DNA from: Oscillospiraceae bacterium
Lineage (GTDB): Bacteria > Bacillota_A > Clostridia > Saccharofermentanales > Saccharofermentanaceae
Direction: 5' to 3'
Assembly: GCA_902791885.1 (NCBI GenBank)
Contig: CADAXO010000070.1
Span: 1 to 15,635 of the forward strand
DNA: 15,635 bases
Shown in pieces: positions 7,431-14,487 of this stretch (the first letter of the stretch is position 1; each line of letters starts with the position of its first letter). The notes beneath the pieces were generated by a model. That model was not told the origin of the DNA. It ran no database searches and worked only from the letters and a program-made list of their open reading frames with translations. Both the position numbers and the translations under genes were made by a program.

Positions 7431-8411
7431 TCACTGCTTTTGTAACATTGTTAAATCAGAATAAGAAGGAAATCCGTAAGCTCCGGACGCGCTCTTTACG
7501 GCGCGGGTAATGGCTCTGCTTATCACTTCGGCTGCAAGAGAACCGACTACATCCTGATCAGCTTTGACATCGCCTGCAGAAACCGCATAGATGCTGTCTC
7601 CGTCCGCTGAAGTATGCACGGGCCTTATAGATCTTGCATAACCGTCGTGTCCCATACCTGCGATCTTACAAAGTTCTGATTTACTGAAACGTGCATTCGT
7701 GATGATAACGGAGAGGGTAGTGTTGCTTGTTACGTTTTCTTCAAAGGCGCCGAAACCTTTTCGATAATCGTAAGGAATGCTGTCTGTGCCTGTTCTGCCG
7801 CTGTTAAGCATGCCTGCAATGATCTCACCGGTCTCGATGTCGTATATGTTTCCTAAGGCGTTAAGGGCAACGACAGCGCCTATCTTGAGGTCTCCGTCCT
7901 GTATGGCGTAACTTCCGATTCCGGTCTTCATGGCACGCGTAATGCCGCAGGCCTTGCCCACTGTGCATCCTGTACCTGCACCGAAGTTTCCGTCACGGTA
8001 GTTGGGGGCAGTCATGGCTGTCTTCGCAGCTTCATAGCCCATCTTTATGTCGGGACGCACCTTGGGATCTCCCACACCCAGATCGAAAAGATCCGACTGC
8101 ACTACAAGGGGCACATGAGTAACACCTACATCGAAGCCGATCCCCTGCTCTTCAAGGTAATTTACAACGCCGTTTCCCGCGCATAAGCCGAAAGTGCTAC
8201 CGCCGGCTAGAACGATGCCGTGTATGGGCCTTGCCGCCATGAGGGGGTTAAGGATAGGATTCTCCCTTGATGCAGGGCCGCCTCCTCTTACGTCAAGACC
8301 TGCCCGCATTCCTTCGGGACAGATAAACACCGTGCAGCCTGTGCCTGCGTCCCTGTCCTCGACCTGTCCGATATGTATATTACTAACGTCCTGAATCCTG
8401 ATCTCGTCCAT
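7431..8411 (-). CDS. P1/S58-family N-terminal nucleophile hydrolase (DmpA/NylC-like)
   Basis: The 326-residue protein has the hallmarks of the DmpA/NylC family: GIVLAGGSTFGLCAGNGV (65-82), GAGTGCTVGKACG (144-156) and SNTTLSVIITNA (229-240). Members cut themselves at one bond to expose the nucleophile, here probably Asn230-Thr231. Asp270 and Asp272 lie 39 and 41 residues after Thr231, the same spacing as in the Thr267-Asp306-Asp308 triad known for NylC. Such enzymes act as aminopeptidases or amide/oligoamide hydrolases. I chose the ATG at 8411 because GGAGG lies eight bases upstream; a longer reading to 8480 would run into the preceding gene. It follows the AraC gene by 16 bp and is probably cotranscribed with it. 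Confidence 0.9.
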   Translation of the reverse strand: MDEIRIQDVSNIHIGQVEDRDAGTGCTVFICPEGMRAGLDVRGGGPASRENPILNPLMAARPIHGIVLAGGSTFGLCAGNGVVNYLEEQGIGFDVGVTHVPLVVQSDLFDLGVGDPKVRPDIKMGYEAAKTAMTAPNYRDGNFGAGTGCTVGKACGITRAMKTGIGSYAIQDGDLKIGAVVALNALGNIYDIETGEIIAGMLNSGRTGTDSIPYDYRKGFGAFEENVTSNTTLSVIITNARFSKSELCKIAGMGHDGYARSIRPVHTSADGDSIYAVSAGDVKADQDVVGSLAAEVISRAITRAVKSASGAYGFPSYSDLTMLQKQ

Positions 8412-8427
8412 GTTGTTTCCTCCATAT

Positions 8428-9342
8428 TCACTCGTCTGTCGGCTCGGGCAATATCCCGAGCCACTGTTTTTTGTACTCACGCGGAGACTGACCGAAGAAC
8501 TTCTTGAACGTCTCTGACATATAGCTTACGCCGTTGAAGCCGGTAAGGTCGGCGATCTGCTTGAGCGTGTAATTGCCTGAACGTAAGTGTTCAGCGACCT
8601 TACGTGCACGAAGGTGCATAAGATAATTAATAGGCGACTCACCGACGAATTGGTTAAACAGATTATTACACTGTGACTTACTTACATTACCCGCGTGGGT
8701 GATGTCTTCCAGAGTTATCGTTTCCTTATAGTTAACATTCATGAAGTGCAGCATTGACTTGAACGACATCATTCTAGGATCGTAGTTCGTATCCTCGGGA
8801 CGCGGTCCGTAATCCTCGGTTTTCTTCATGATAAGATCCCACATCAGGAACAGCCTCTTCGTGATCTCGAAGGCATTGTGGCGGTAGTCGGGAAGATCGA
8901 TCATGAGATTATAGAAATCCTTGGTATAAGTGTTTATATATCTGAATCTCATGAAAGGCAGTTCGGGATTATCAATGATCGGTCTTATTGCTTCCATCTC
9001 AACTGTTACGGAAGACATAAGAATGGAAGGGTGGACAACGAATATGACGTACTTCGCGATCTGCCCGTCGAGCGACATGCTGTAGTGGATCTGATTGGAG
9101 TTAACGATGATTGTGTCGCCCTCGTGAAGCACGAGTGTGCGTCCGTTGACAGAATATGCCATCGAGCCCTCTCTTACTGTTACTATCTCGAGATCCTCGT
9201 GGTAATGAGGGACGCGCTCCCATGTGCAGTTGGGCTCGACCCAGCCGTCGTATATATATGAGGGAAATGAAGGATTATCGTAGTTTACGACCTCTGAACC
9301 GTCGTCACGCTTGATTATGAGACCCATCTGTTCGACATTCAT
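8428..9342 (-). CDS. AraC-family transcriptional regulator with cupin sensor domain
   Basis: The 304-residue protein has an N-terminal cupin fold (about 40-105, including HYHEDLEI at 46-53 and HEGDTIIVNSNQIHY at 73-87), the ligand-binding part of many AraC regulators of sugar or metabolite genes. The C-terminal double helix-turn-helix (about 195-295) ends in the family signature (IADLTGFNGVSYMSETFKKFFG, then SPREYK). GGAGG lies 12 bases before the ATG; Met6 is a possible alternative start. It is first in an operon with the S58 hydrolase and divergent from the ABC exporter, so it may control one or both. The ligand cannot be deduced. Confidence 0.93.
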   Translation of the reverse strand: MNVEQMGLIIKRDDGSEVVNYDNPSFPSYIYDGWVEPNCTWERVPHYHEDLEIVTVREGSMAYSVNGRTLVLHEGDTIIVNSNQIHYSMSLDGQIAKYVIFVVHPSILMSSVTVEMEAIRPIIDNPELPFMRFRYINTYTKDFYNLMIDLPDYRHNAFEITKRLFLMWDLIMKKTEDYGPRPEDTNYDPRMMSFKSMLHFMNVNYKETITLEDITHAGNVSKSQCNNLFNQFVGESPINYLMHLRARKVAEHLRSGNYTLKQIADLTGFNGVSYMSETFKKFFGQSPREYKKQWLGILPEPTDE

Positions 9343-9368
9343 AACTATCTTTGTCCTCCTTGTTCGAA

Positions 9369-9377
9369 ATTATAACA
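9369..9377 (-). promoter_or_regulatory. Extended -10 promoter of the AraC/S58 operon
   Basis: The minus strand reads TGTTATAAT (9377-9369), identical to the extended -10 of the ATP-grasp operon. It gives a leader of about 20 nt containing the GGAGG site. No clear -35 is seen at normal spacing, which fits a regulated promoter. Confidence 0.6.
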
Positions 9378-9396
9378 ATTTTCTATCACCGTGGAA

Positions 9397-9442
9397 TATA
9401 GTTATTAAAATCGCCTATAAACACACTGTTTTTATAACTATA
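9397..9442. promoter_or_regulatory. Inverted repeat, likely operator between divergent promoters
   Basis: TATAGTTATTAAAA (9397-9410) and TTTTTATAACTATA (9429-9442) are inverted copies matching at 13 of 14 positions, separated by 18 bp. Their centre (about 9419) lies between the two divergent -10 elements. Arm centres are about three helical turns apart, which suits binding by a dimer on one face of the DNA. The AraC protein is an obvious candidate binder, but this is inference. Confidence 0.55.
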
Positions 9443-9449
9443 ACACCAA

Positions 9450-9455
9450 TATACT
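9450..9455 (+). promoter_or_regulatory. Putative -10 of the ABC exporter operon
   Basis: TATACT lies 40 bp before the ATPase start; the leader would hold a good GGGAGG site (9485-9490). The right arm of the inverted repeat covers the position where the -35 would be, so a bound protein would directly affect polymerase. Confidence 0.4.
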
Positions 9456-9495
9456 GATTACAGAACAACAAAACAAGAGAAATTGGGAGGCAATT

Positions 9496-10437
9496 ATGGA
9501 AGATCAGGCTTTGGTAATGAAGAATGTCTGCAAGGATTTCAAGGTGCTGAACCGCCACGAAGGTTTGAAGGGAAGCATACAGGATCTTTTCTCACGTGAT
9601 TACAAGACCATAAGCGCGGTCAAGGATGTGTCGCTTGAGGTCAAAAGAGGCGAGATCATAGGATACCTGGGACCTAACGGAGCCGGTAAGTCCACTACCA
9701 TCAAGATGATGACAGGCGTACTTGAGCCCACATCAGGCGAGATCCTCGTAAACGGCAAGGTGCCTTATAAGAACAGAACAGAGAACTGCGAGAACATCGG
9801 AGTTGTATTCGGACAGCGTTCACAGCTGTGGTGGTCGCTGCCGCTCATCGAGTCTTTCAAGCTCTTAAGAGACCTGTATATGGTCCCCGAGAAGCAGTAC
9901 GAGGACATGATCGAGCTGTACCGCTCACTCGTTGATATCGAGCCGATCATCAACAAGCCGGTTCGTCAGATGTCACTCGGTCAGAGAACACTCTCTGATA
10001 TCCTCGCAGCGTTCATTCATAACCCTGCGATCGTATTCCTCGACGAGCCGACAATCGGTCTCGATGTCTCGATGAAGGACAAGATCCGTGCGCTCATCAA
10101 GGGCCTTAATAAGGAGAAGAACACAACAGTTATCCTTACAACTCACGATATGGGTGACGTCGACGCTCTCTGCCGAAGGATCGTCATCATCGATAAGGGA
10201 ACGAAGATCTACGACAACGACATCGAGCACCTGAAGGGCTACTTCGGTTCCTACAGAACACTGCACATGAAGCTTGCAGATGACACATGGGAGCAGATGC
10301 TCATTGATGAGAAGACAACCGACGTTATGCAGGTTATTACAGAGAAGCAGAAAGTCACGAAGATAAAGGACATCCGTCTTGAGGAGATCTCCACAGAGGA
10401 GGTCATCAAGAAGATCTACGAAGGAGAAGCAGTATGA
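9496..10437 (+). CDS. ABC-2 type exporter ATP-binding protein
   Basis: The 313-residue protein is a single nucleotide-binding domain: Walker A GPNGAGKST (59-67), Q-loop Gln107 in FGQRSQLWW, signature MSLGQR (159-164), Walker B with Asp183-Glu184 (FLDEPTIGLD) and switch His217. The FGQRSQLWW motif and the pairing with two unlike permeases are characteristic of a widespread clostridial exporter group (COG4586 with COG4587 and COG3694) whose substrate is unknown. The C-terminal 80 residues are an accessory region. GGGAGG is five bases before the ATG. The gene's stop overlaps the next start (ATGA), so the three genes form one operon. Confidence 0.93.
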   Translation: MEDQALVMKNVCKDFKVLNRHEGLKGSIQDLFSRDYKTISAVKDVSLEVKRGEIIGYLGPNGAGKSTTIKMMTGVLEPTSGEILVNGKVPYKNRTENCENIGVVFGQRSQLWWSLPLIESFKLLRDLYMVPEKQYEDMIELYRSLVDIEPIINKPVRQMSLGQRTLSDILAAFIHNPAIVFLDEPTIGLDVSMKDKIRALIKGLNKEKNTTVILTTHDMGDVDALCRRIVIIDKGTKIYDNDIEHLKGYFGSYRTLHMKLADDTWEQMLIDEKTTDVMQVITEKQKVTKIKDIRLEEISTEEVIKKIYEGEAV

Positions 10438-11243
10438 ATCCGCGAAAACTATTTGCACTGACACGTGCGGGCATAATGGAGTCGCTGCACTACAGGCTCG
10501 GTACATTCGTTACGCTGTTCGCGAACCTCATTTACCTCGTACTCGTGTACTACCTTTGGAAGGCGATCTACGCTTCCTCGGGAGTAGATGTGGTCAACGG
10601 CATGACCTTCACAGATACTATGATCTATCTGATCCTCGCAACGAGTCTTTTTAACTTCCTCGAGATGTTCGTAGTATGGGACATGAGCCGTTCGATCCAG
10701 TCGGGAAAGATAATCCTCGACCTGCTCAAGCCGATGAAGTTCAGGACATACACTTTCTGGAGTTATTCGGGAAGCCATGTAGTATCGTTCATCATGACGT
10801 TCATTCCTACATTCATTGTAGTTATGATCATCACAAAGGGCGCGATCCCCATCGGCATGAACCTTGTGTACTTTCTGATCGCAACCGTGTTCGCGCTCAT
10901 CGTTAACTTCAACATCGAGATGATCGTCGCGACGATCTGTCTGTACACGGAATCCACATGGGGCATCAACATCGTAAAGGAGACTATCGTGCTGCTCCTT
11001 TCCGGTGCGTCCATTCCTCTTGCGTTCTTCCCGGAGAAACTGAGGACTGTGGTGGACTACATGCCTTTTCGCGCTGTGTATGACATCCCGCTCACTATCC
11101 TGCTCGAAAAGAACGGTTCCGATACGCTGCAGGGGCTGCTGCCGATGTTTGGCTTCCAGCTTTTGTGGATCGTTATCCTGACTGCAGCCGGTACGCTGTT
11201 CTGGAACTACTCGGTGAAGAAGATCACCGTGAACGGAGGCTGA
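10434..11243 (+). CDS. ABC-2 type exporter permease, first subunit
   Basis: The 269-residue protein has six predicted membrane segments, the first at about 22-42, and no long soluble domain, as in ABC-2 family permeases of the COG4587/COG3694 type. A cytoplasmic stretch (SRSIQSGKIILDLLKPMKF) between the second and third segments resembles the coupling region that contacts the ATPase in this group. It overlaps the ATPase gene by four bases and the next permease follows after one base, which indicates equal, coupled synthesis. It presumably pairs with the next protein to form the membrane channel. Confidence 0.88.
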   Translation: MNPRKLFALTRAGIMESLHYRLGTFVTLFANLIYLVLVYYLWKAIYASSGVDVVNGMTFTDTMIYLILATSLFNFLEMFVVWDMSRSIQSGKIILDLLKPMKFRTYTFWSYSGSHVVSFIMTFIPTFIVVMIITKGAIPIGMNLVYFLIATVFALIVNFNIEMIVATICLYTESTWGINIVKETIVLLLSGASIPLAFFPEKLRTVVDYMPFRAVYDIPLTILLEKNGSDTLQGLLPMFGFQLLWIVILTAAGTLFWNYSVKKITVNGG

Positions 11244-11244
11244 T

Positions 11245-12054
11245 ATGGAAAAGAAGAAAAGAGGTTTTCGCTTCTACGCTGATATATACAGAAAGATCCT
11301 CGTGCAGGATCTGAAGACCAAGATGAGCTACCGTGCGGACTTCATCATATCCACTATCGGTATGATCATGGTCAACCTGTCGGGCTTTGTGACGTTCCTG
11401 ATCCTGTTCCGTAACTTCCCGACGATCAACGGCTGGGACTACTACCATATGCTGTTCCTGTACGGATTCTCGCTGGTCGCGCTGACACCTGTGCAGTGCT
11501 TCTTCGACAACAACTGGAACTTAAGATTCCACGTCACAAGCGGTGACTTCATCAAGTACTGCTTCAGACCCGTGAACGTATTCTTTTACTTCATGTCGGA
11601 GGTGTTCGATGTAAAGGGTTTAGGTCAGTTGGCGTTCGGTATAGGAACGCTGATCTACGCTTGGGTTCATATCGGTATCCCGGTAACACCGCTTGTTATC
11701 GCTAAGCTCATTGTGTTCCTGCTTACGGCATCGCTGTTCATGATCGCATTGATGAATGCTGCTGCGGCTACTTGTTTCTGGATCCGTAACTCGGGCTATG
11801 TAATGGTCATTATGTTCAGATTCAAGGACTTCGCGAAGTACCCGGCTTCGATCTTCTCGGGGATCTTCAGCTTCCTGTTCACGTTCATCATCCCGATCGC
11901 GTTCGTTGCTTACTATCCGAGTCTTGTCATTCTCGAGCCCGACAATGTGCCTCTGTTGTCCTGGGCCTCTCCGCTGCTCGGTATCCTGTTCTTTTACTTA
12001 AGCTATAAGTTCTGGATGCTGGGAGTAAGAAAGTACGACTTTACGGGATCTTAA
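11245..12054 (+). CDS. ABC-2 type exporter permease, second subunit
   Basis: The 269-residue protein also has six membrane segments. It has the same general layout as the previous gene product (SGDFIKYCFRPVNVFFYF occupies the same coupling position as SGKIILDLLKP) but is clearly divergent, so the two probably form a heterodimer. GGAGG lies five bases before the ATG and inside the end of the previous gene. It is the last gene of the operon, followed by a strong terminator. In a 30-codon sample near its start, 22 codons end in G or C, against 11 of 30 in the metal-binding lipoprotein gene. Confidence 0.88.
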   Translation: MEKKKRGFRFYADIYRKILVQDLKTKMSYRADFIISTIGMIMVNLSGFVTFLILFRNFPTINGWDYYHMLFLYGFSLVALTPVQCFFDNNWNLRFHVTSGDFIKYCFRPVNVFFYFMSEVFDVKGLGQLAFGIGTLIYAWVHIGIPVTPLVIAKLIVFLLTASLFMIALMNAAAATCFWIRNSGYVMVIMFRFKDFAKYPASIFSGIFSFLFTFIIPIAFVAYYPSLVILEPDNVPLLSWASPLLGILFFYLSYKFWMLGVRKYDFTGS

Positions 12055-12073
12055 CCCCACCGTAAAGTGCAGT

Positions 12074-12104
12074 CGGCCGGCCGTTGTGCCGGCCGTTTCT
12101 TTTT
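12074..12104 (+). terminator. Rho-independent terminator of the ABC exporter operon
   Basis: CGGCCGGC (12074-12081) pairs perfectly with GCCGGCCG (12088-12095) around a six-base loop, followed by TTTCTTTTT. It lies 20 bases after the last stop codon. Confidence 0.95.
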
Positions 12105-12135
12105 GCTTGTTGAAGCTCCTGAAGGCAATTACGGG

Positions 12136-12162
12136 TTGACATCCATTAAAGAATGGTAGAAT
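12136..12162 (+). promoter_or_regulatory. Promoter of the SPFH-like small gene
   Basis: A perfect TTGACA (12136-12141) and TAGAAT (12157-12162) are 15 bp apart, with TGG just before the -10 making an extended -10. The short spacing is offset by the TGn element. This is one of the best promoter matches in the window and suggests constitutive expression. Confidence 0.65.
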
Positions 12163-12194
12163 ATATAAAAATAATTTTATCAACGGAGGAAGAC

Positions 12195-12689
12195 ATGGGA
12201 TTATTAGATCAGCTGAAGAACAGCATTTCGCAGGTTACTTCAAAGCAGGAAGCTCCCGTAGTTGTACCTAAGTCCACACCGGCACCCGCGCCCGCTAAGG
12301 CAGTTGCGGAGACTAAGCCGCAGGTTAAGGATTCGTTCAGAGTTAAGTTCGGTGATGAGATGCCGTACTACGATCCCGAATTCGGAAGCGTAAATATTAT
12401 GTTTAACGGATTTGCAGAGGTTAAGTCCGAGAGTTGGGCAAAGGATCCCAAGGGCGAGAGCTTTGTTAAGATGATCATCGATTCATCTATCAAGAATTCG
12501 ATCATGAAGTTAAACGAGCAGAAGGTTTCCTATAACGATCTTACGAAGCACGGAATGGATATCAGAAAGAACTGCGAGCAGGCGTTAAAGGATAAGAATA
12601 TCGAAGCCAAGTCCGTCGCGCTTAACACGATCAACTTAACTGCTGAAAGCAAAGAGAGAGTCGACAGTATAAAGAAAAGTTCTACTTAA
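12195..12689 (+). CDS. Small protein with Ala/Pro-rich linker and SPFH/virion-core-like C-terminal part
   Basis: I do not firmly recognise this 164-residue protein. Residues 1-20 form a possible amphipathic helix, 21-45 are an Ala/Pro/Val-rich linker, and 46-160 are a folded part. The stretch YYDPEFGSVNIMFNGFAEVK and the ending KNIEAKSVALNTINLTAESKERV resemble the core and the last strand of SPFH-domain virion-core-like (YdjI-type) proteins, but the usual zinc ribbon and full length (over 300 residues) are missing. It has no TM segment or signal peptide and should be cytosolic or membrane-peripheral. The ATG at 12195 is chosen because GGAGG lies five bases upstream; an in-frame ATG at 12153 falls within the promoter. 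It is monocistronic, with its own promoter and terminator. Confidence 0.75.
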   Translation: MGLLDQLKNSISQVTSKQEAPVVVPKSTPAPAPAKAVAETKPQVKDSFRVKFGDEMPYYDPEFGSVNIMFNGFAEVKSESWAKDPKGESFVKMIIDSSIKNSIMKLNEQKVSYNDLTKHGMDIRKNCEQALKDKNIEAKSVALNTINLTAESKERVDSIKKSST

Positions 12690-12712
12690 TTACTCTATAA
12701 CTCTATAAAGGG

Positions 12713-12740
12713 AAGGGGGCTTCGAAGCCCCCTTTTCTTT
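12713..12740 (+). terminator. Rho-independent terminator, possibly shared by convergent genes
   Basis: The perfectly palindromic GGGGGCTTCGAAGCCCCC (12715-12732) has flanking AA and TT that extend the stem, and is followed by TTTTCTTT. It ends the SPFH-like gene. The minus side has a weaker pyrimidine run (TTCCCTTT), so it may also stop transcription from the membrane-protein gene that ends at 12745. Confidence 0.92.
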
Positions 12741-12744
12741 ATGA

Positions 12745-13398
12745 TCAATATTGCTTTTTCTTGAACGCGTATATTGTCAAAAACGCGGTGCAGACAGCAC
12801 AGATTCCTCCGATGACAAGAAATAATACTCCCATATGTTCATTGTCACTTATATAGTAGGGGACGATCATCGAAGCAAGATCATGAGGTGTAAAGCCTGC
12901 TTCAGTCATAGCTTCTCTGCAGTATTCAATCTGCGAGCCGTTCATCTTTTTTAAGTAACCGTCGATATGTATGGTTACCGTATTGTATTCGACGGTTCCG
13001 CTTCTGTCTCTCCACCATCTTTCTGTGTTGGCGACTATAGTCTCAGCTGTGGGAATATCTGCGCTGTTGACTTTAACGCCGATGACTCTGTCGATGTCGT
13101 AGTAATCATTATAAGAATCGTATTCAACATGGGGCATAAGATAGTCGCGCTCAGTCTCTCTGCCGTCGCGGCTCGTTGTCATATAAGCGCCTATAAGGAT
13201 ATCGACATCCATCTCGACATGCTGACCGCTCTCAAGATAATTCCAGTCCATATGGGTCTCGTTAAGATCGATGGGCTTCGCATTCATTCTAATTAAATCG
13301 ACCGTGCCCATAATAAGAAGGGCTATGGTTAAGATGGCAAGAAAGCCGCATCTTACTAAAGTTACTATCCTTGGTTCGTTTCTGAGAAAGAAAAACAT
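12745..13398 (-). CDS. Two-TM membrane protein of unknown function
   Basis: I do not recognise a named family. The 217-residue protein has a TM helix at about 14-36 and another at about 190-212, followed by a short basic tail (FKKKQY). Between them lies a 150-residue region with no enzymatic motif, and by the positive-inside rule it should face outward. That region is rich in Asp and Tyr (for example EYDSYNDYYDIDRVIGVKV) and has a Trp-Trp pair (ERWWRDRS). GGAGG lies five bases upstream of the start. It follows the phosphoesterase gene by 14 bases and is probably cotranscribed with it. Confidence 0.85.
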   Translation of the reverse strand: MFFFLRNEPRIVTLVRCGFLAILTIALLIMGTVDLIRMNAKPIDLNETHMDWNYLESGQHVEMDVDILIGAYMTTSRDGRETERDYLMPHVEYDSYNDYYDIDRVIGVKVNSADIPTAETIVANTERWWRDRSGTVEYNTVTIHIDGYLKKMNGSQIEYCREAMTEAGFTPHDLASMIVPYYISDNEHMGVLFLVIGGICAVCTAFLTIYAFKKKQY

Positions 13399-13412
13399 CT
13401 TATCCTCCGCTG

Positions 13413-14123
13413 TTACTTTATTGATTCGAATTCACCCGTAACTGTGTCTATAACGGGAAATTCGCATGTTCCTATAGGTGTCTTGTCCTTATATGTTGAG
13501 AAGACGTCGCATGAGATAACGGCTCCTTTTCGCGCTGTGTACTTCACGGGTGTGTGTCCTACAACCTGAGTGTAAACGTATTCTTCCCATATAGGCTCGT
13601 TCGAGTACTGCGGGCGGAACCACAGGGGAGAATTCTCACTCCACATCACTTCCGGGGGAAGCTTGTTTACGGCGCGTATCACTTTATCGATATCGTTCCA
13701 CTTCGTACGGTCGACGTGAGCTTTCACGAACTTCTCAGAAAGCCCTCCGTGCATGAAAAGCGTGTTATCGATCCTGTGGATGTATGTCATCCTGTCGAGG
13801 GAAGGGAGCGCGTTCTTAAGAGCGTTAAGCTTGCTTGTTACGGTGCTTATGGCATAGGTAGAGAATCCGGTCTCCAAAGCCTCCCACACATAACTTAAGT
13901 CGTGGTTGCCGTAGCACCACAGCGTATCGGGATGATCCTTCCCGAATCTTATTGCACGGTCGAAGGTCTGCTCGTAAAGGCTGATGTTATATTCCTGATT
14001 GAAGTCATCGGGGAGATCCATAAGACAAACGGCACGCGAAGCTTTTCCTTCTTTAAGAAGCTCATCCGCGCGGTCGAAAATATGAGGCTTAAGGTGAACA
14101 TCGGGGATGACTAAGACCTTCAT
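13413..14123 (-). CDS. Calcineurin-like metallophosphoesterase
   Basis: The 236-residue cytoplasmic protein carries the metallophosphoesterase metal-binding set: Asp8 and His10 (IPDVH), Asp36 (MDLPDD, where the family usually has GDxxDR), Asn73-His74 (GNHD), His125 (MHGG) and the closing Gly189-His190-Thr191. Members hydrolyse phosphomono- or phosphodiesters with two metal ions; this sequence recalls the Ser/Thr protein phosphatase/ApaH-like branch, but the substrate is not determinable. The change of Gly to Met before Asp36 is unusual. Ribosome binding is poor: GGAG lies 16 bases before the ATG. It is first in an operon with the membrane protein gene. Confidence 0.87.
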   Translation of the reverse strand: MKVLVIPDVHLKPHIFDRADELLKEGKASRAVCLMDLPDDFNQEYNISLYEQTFDRAIRFGKDHPDTLWCYGNHDLSYVWEALETGFSTYAISTVTSKLNALKNALPSLDRMTYIHRIDNTLFMHGGLSEKFVKAHVDRTKWNDIDKVIRAVNKLPPEVMWSENSPLWFRPQYSNEPIWEEYVYTQVVGHTPVKYTARKGAVISCDVFSTYKDKTPIGTCEFPVIDTVTGEFESIK

Positions 14124-14153
14124 CAGATGTGAAACATTACTCCGTTTTTTATT

Positions 14154-14184
14154 TTGCTAAGATTGAATATCTTGGTGTATTATA
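14154..14184. promoter_or_regulatory. Overlapping divergent promoters with a small inverted repeat
   Basis: On the plus strand, TTGCTA (14154-14159) and TATTAT (14178-14183) are 18 bp apart and face the small Cys-rich gene. On the minus strand, TATAAT (14184-14179) uses the same bases and faces the phosphoesterase gene. AAGAT-TGAAT-ATCTT (14159-14173) is an inverted repeat between the plus-strand elements and could be an operator. The two promoters should compete. Confidence 0.45.
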
Positions 14185-14196
14185 GCGTAGATAATT

Positions 14197-14430
14197 ATGA
14201 GATACTACGGAAAACAAGACAACAGATTCAGGAAAATTGCTTCGGTCATTCTGGCTTTGATGATGATCGTTGTTGTGTTGTTCTCGTCTTTTATCATCGC
14301 GGTTAAAGCAGAACACGAGTGTGAGGGCGAAGAGTGCCATATCTGTGAATGTATCGAAGTCTGTATCGGCATTCTCCATAAGTTAGGCGTTAAACTCTCA
14401 TCTGCCGCAGCCGTAAGACTTAATAATTAA
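14197..14430 (+). CDS. Small membrane-anchored Cys/His-rich protein of the metal uptake operon
   Basis: The 77-residue protein has a basic N-terminus, one hydrophobic helix (about 14-36, possibly a signal anchor or signal peptide ending at VKA) and then a dense cluster with His40, Cys42, Cys47, His48, Cys50, Cys52 and Cys56 (HECEGEECHICECIEVC), followed by a short amphipathic helix. The cluster could bind zinc or another thiophilic metal on the outer face of the membrane. It lies 57 bases upstream of the ZnuA-like gene on the same strand with no terminator between, so a role in metal delivery or sensing is inferred. No family name is offered. No Shine-Dalgarno is visible, and the predicted transcript start is only about seven bases upstream. 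Confidence 0.75.
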   Translation: MRYYGKQDNRFRKIASVILALMMIVVVLFSSFIIAVKAEHECEGEECHICECIEVCIGILHKLGVKLSSAAAVRLNN

Positions 14431-14487
14431 TACCGCTCCGTTTATCGATCTGTAAAACCTATATATCAATAACGGAGGATTTCTATT

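Noticed and set aside
8412..8480. Upstream extension of the S58 hydrolase frame to an ATG at 8480
   Set aside because: It would overlap the AraC gene by more than 50 bases, adds residues with no family match, and the ATG at 8411 has a textbook GGAGG.
9973..10506. Minus-strand open frame of 177 codons opposite the ABC ATPase
   Set aside because: The ATPase carries all its motifs in the plus frame, and the antisense translation is Val/Leu/Asp-rich without domains.
11064..13541. An exact 17-base repeat, CCTTTTCGCGCTGTGTA, at 11064-11080 and 13525-13541
   Set aside because: Both copies lie inside well-supported genes read in opposite directions and encode unrelated peptides. There is no flanking duplication or further copy that I could find, so it is probably chance.
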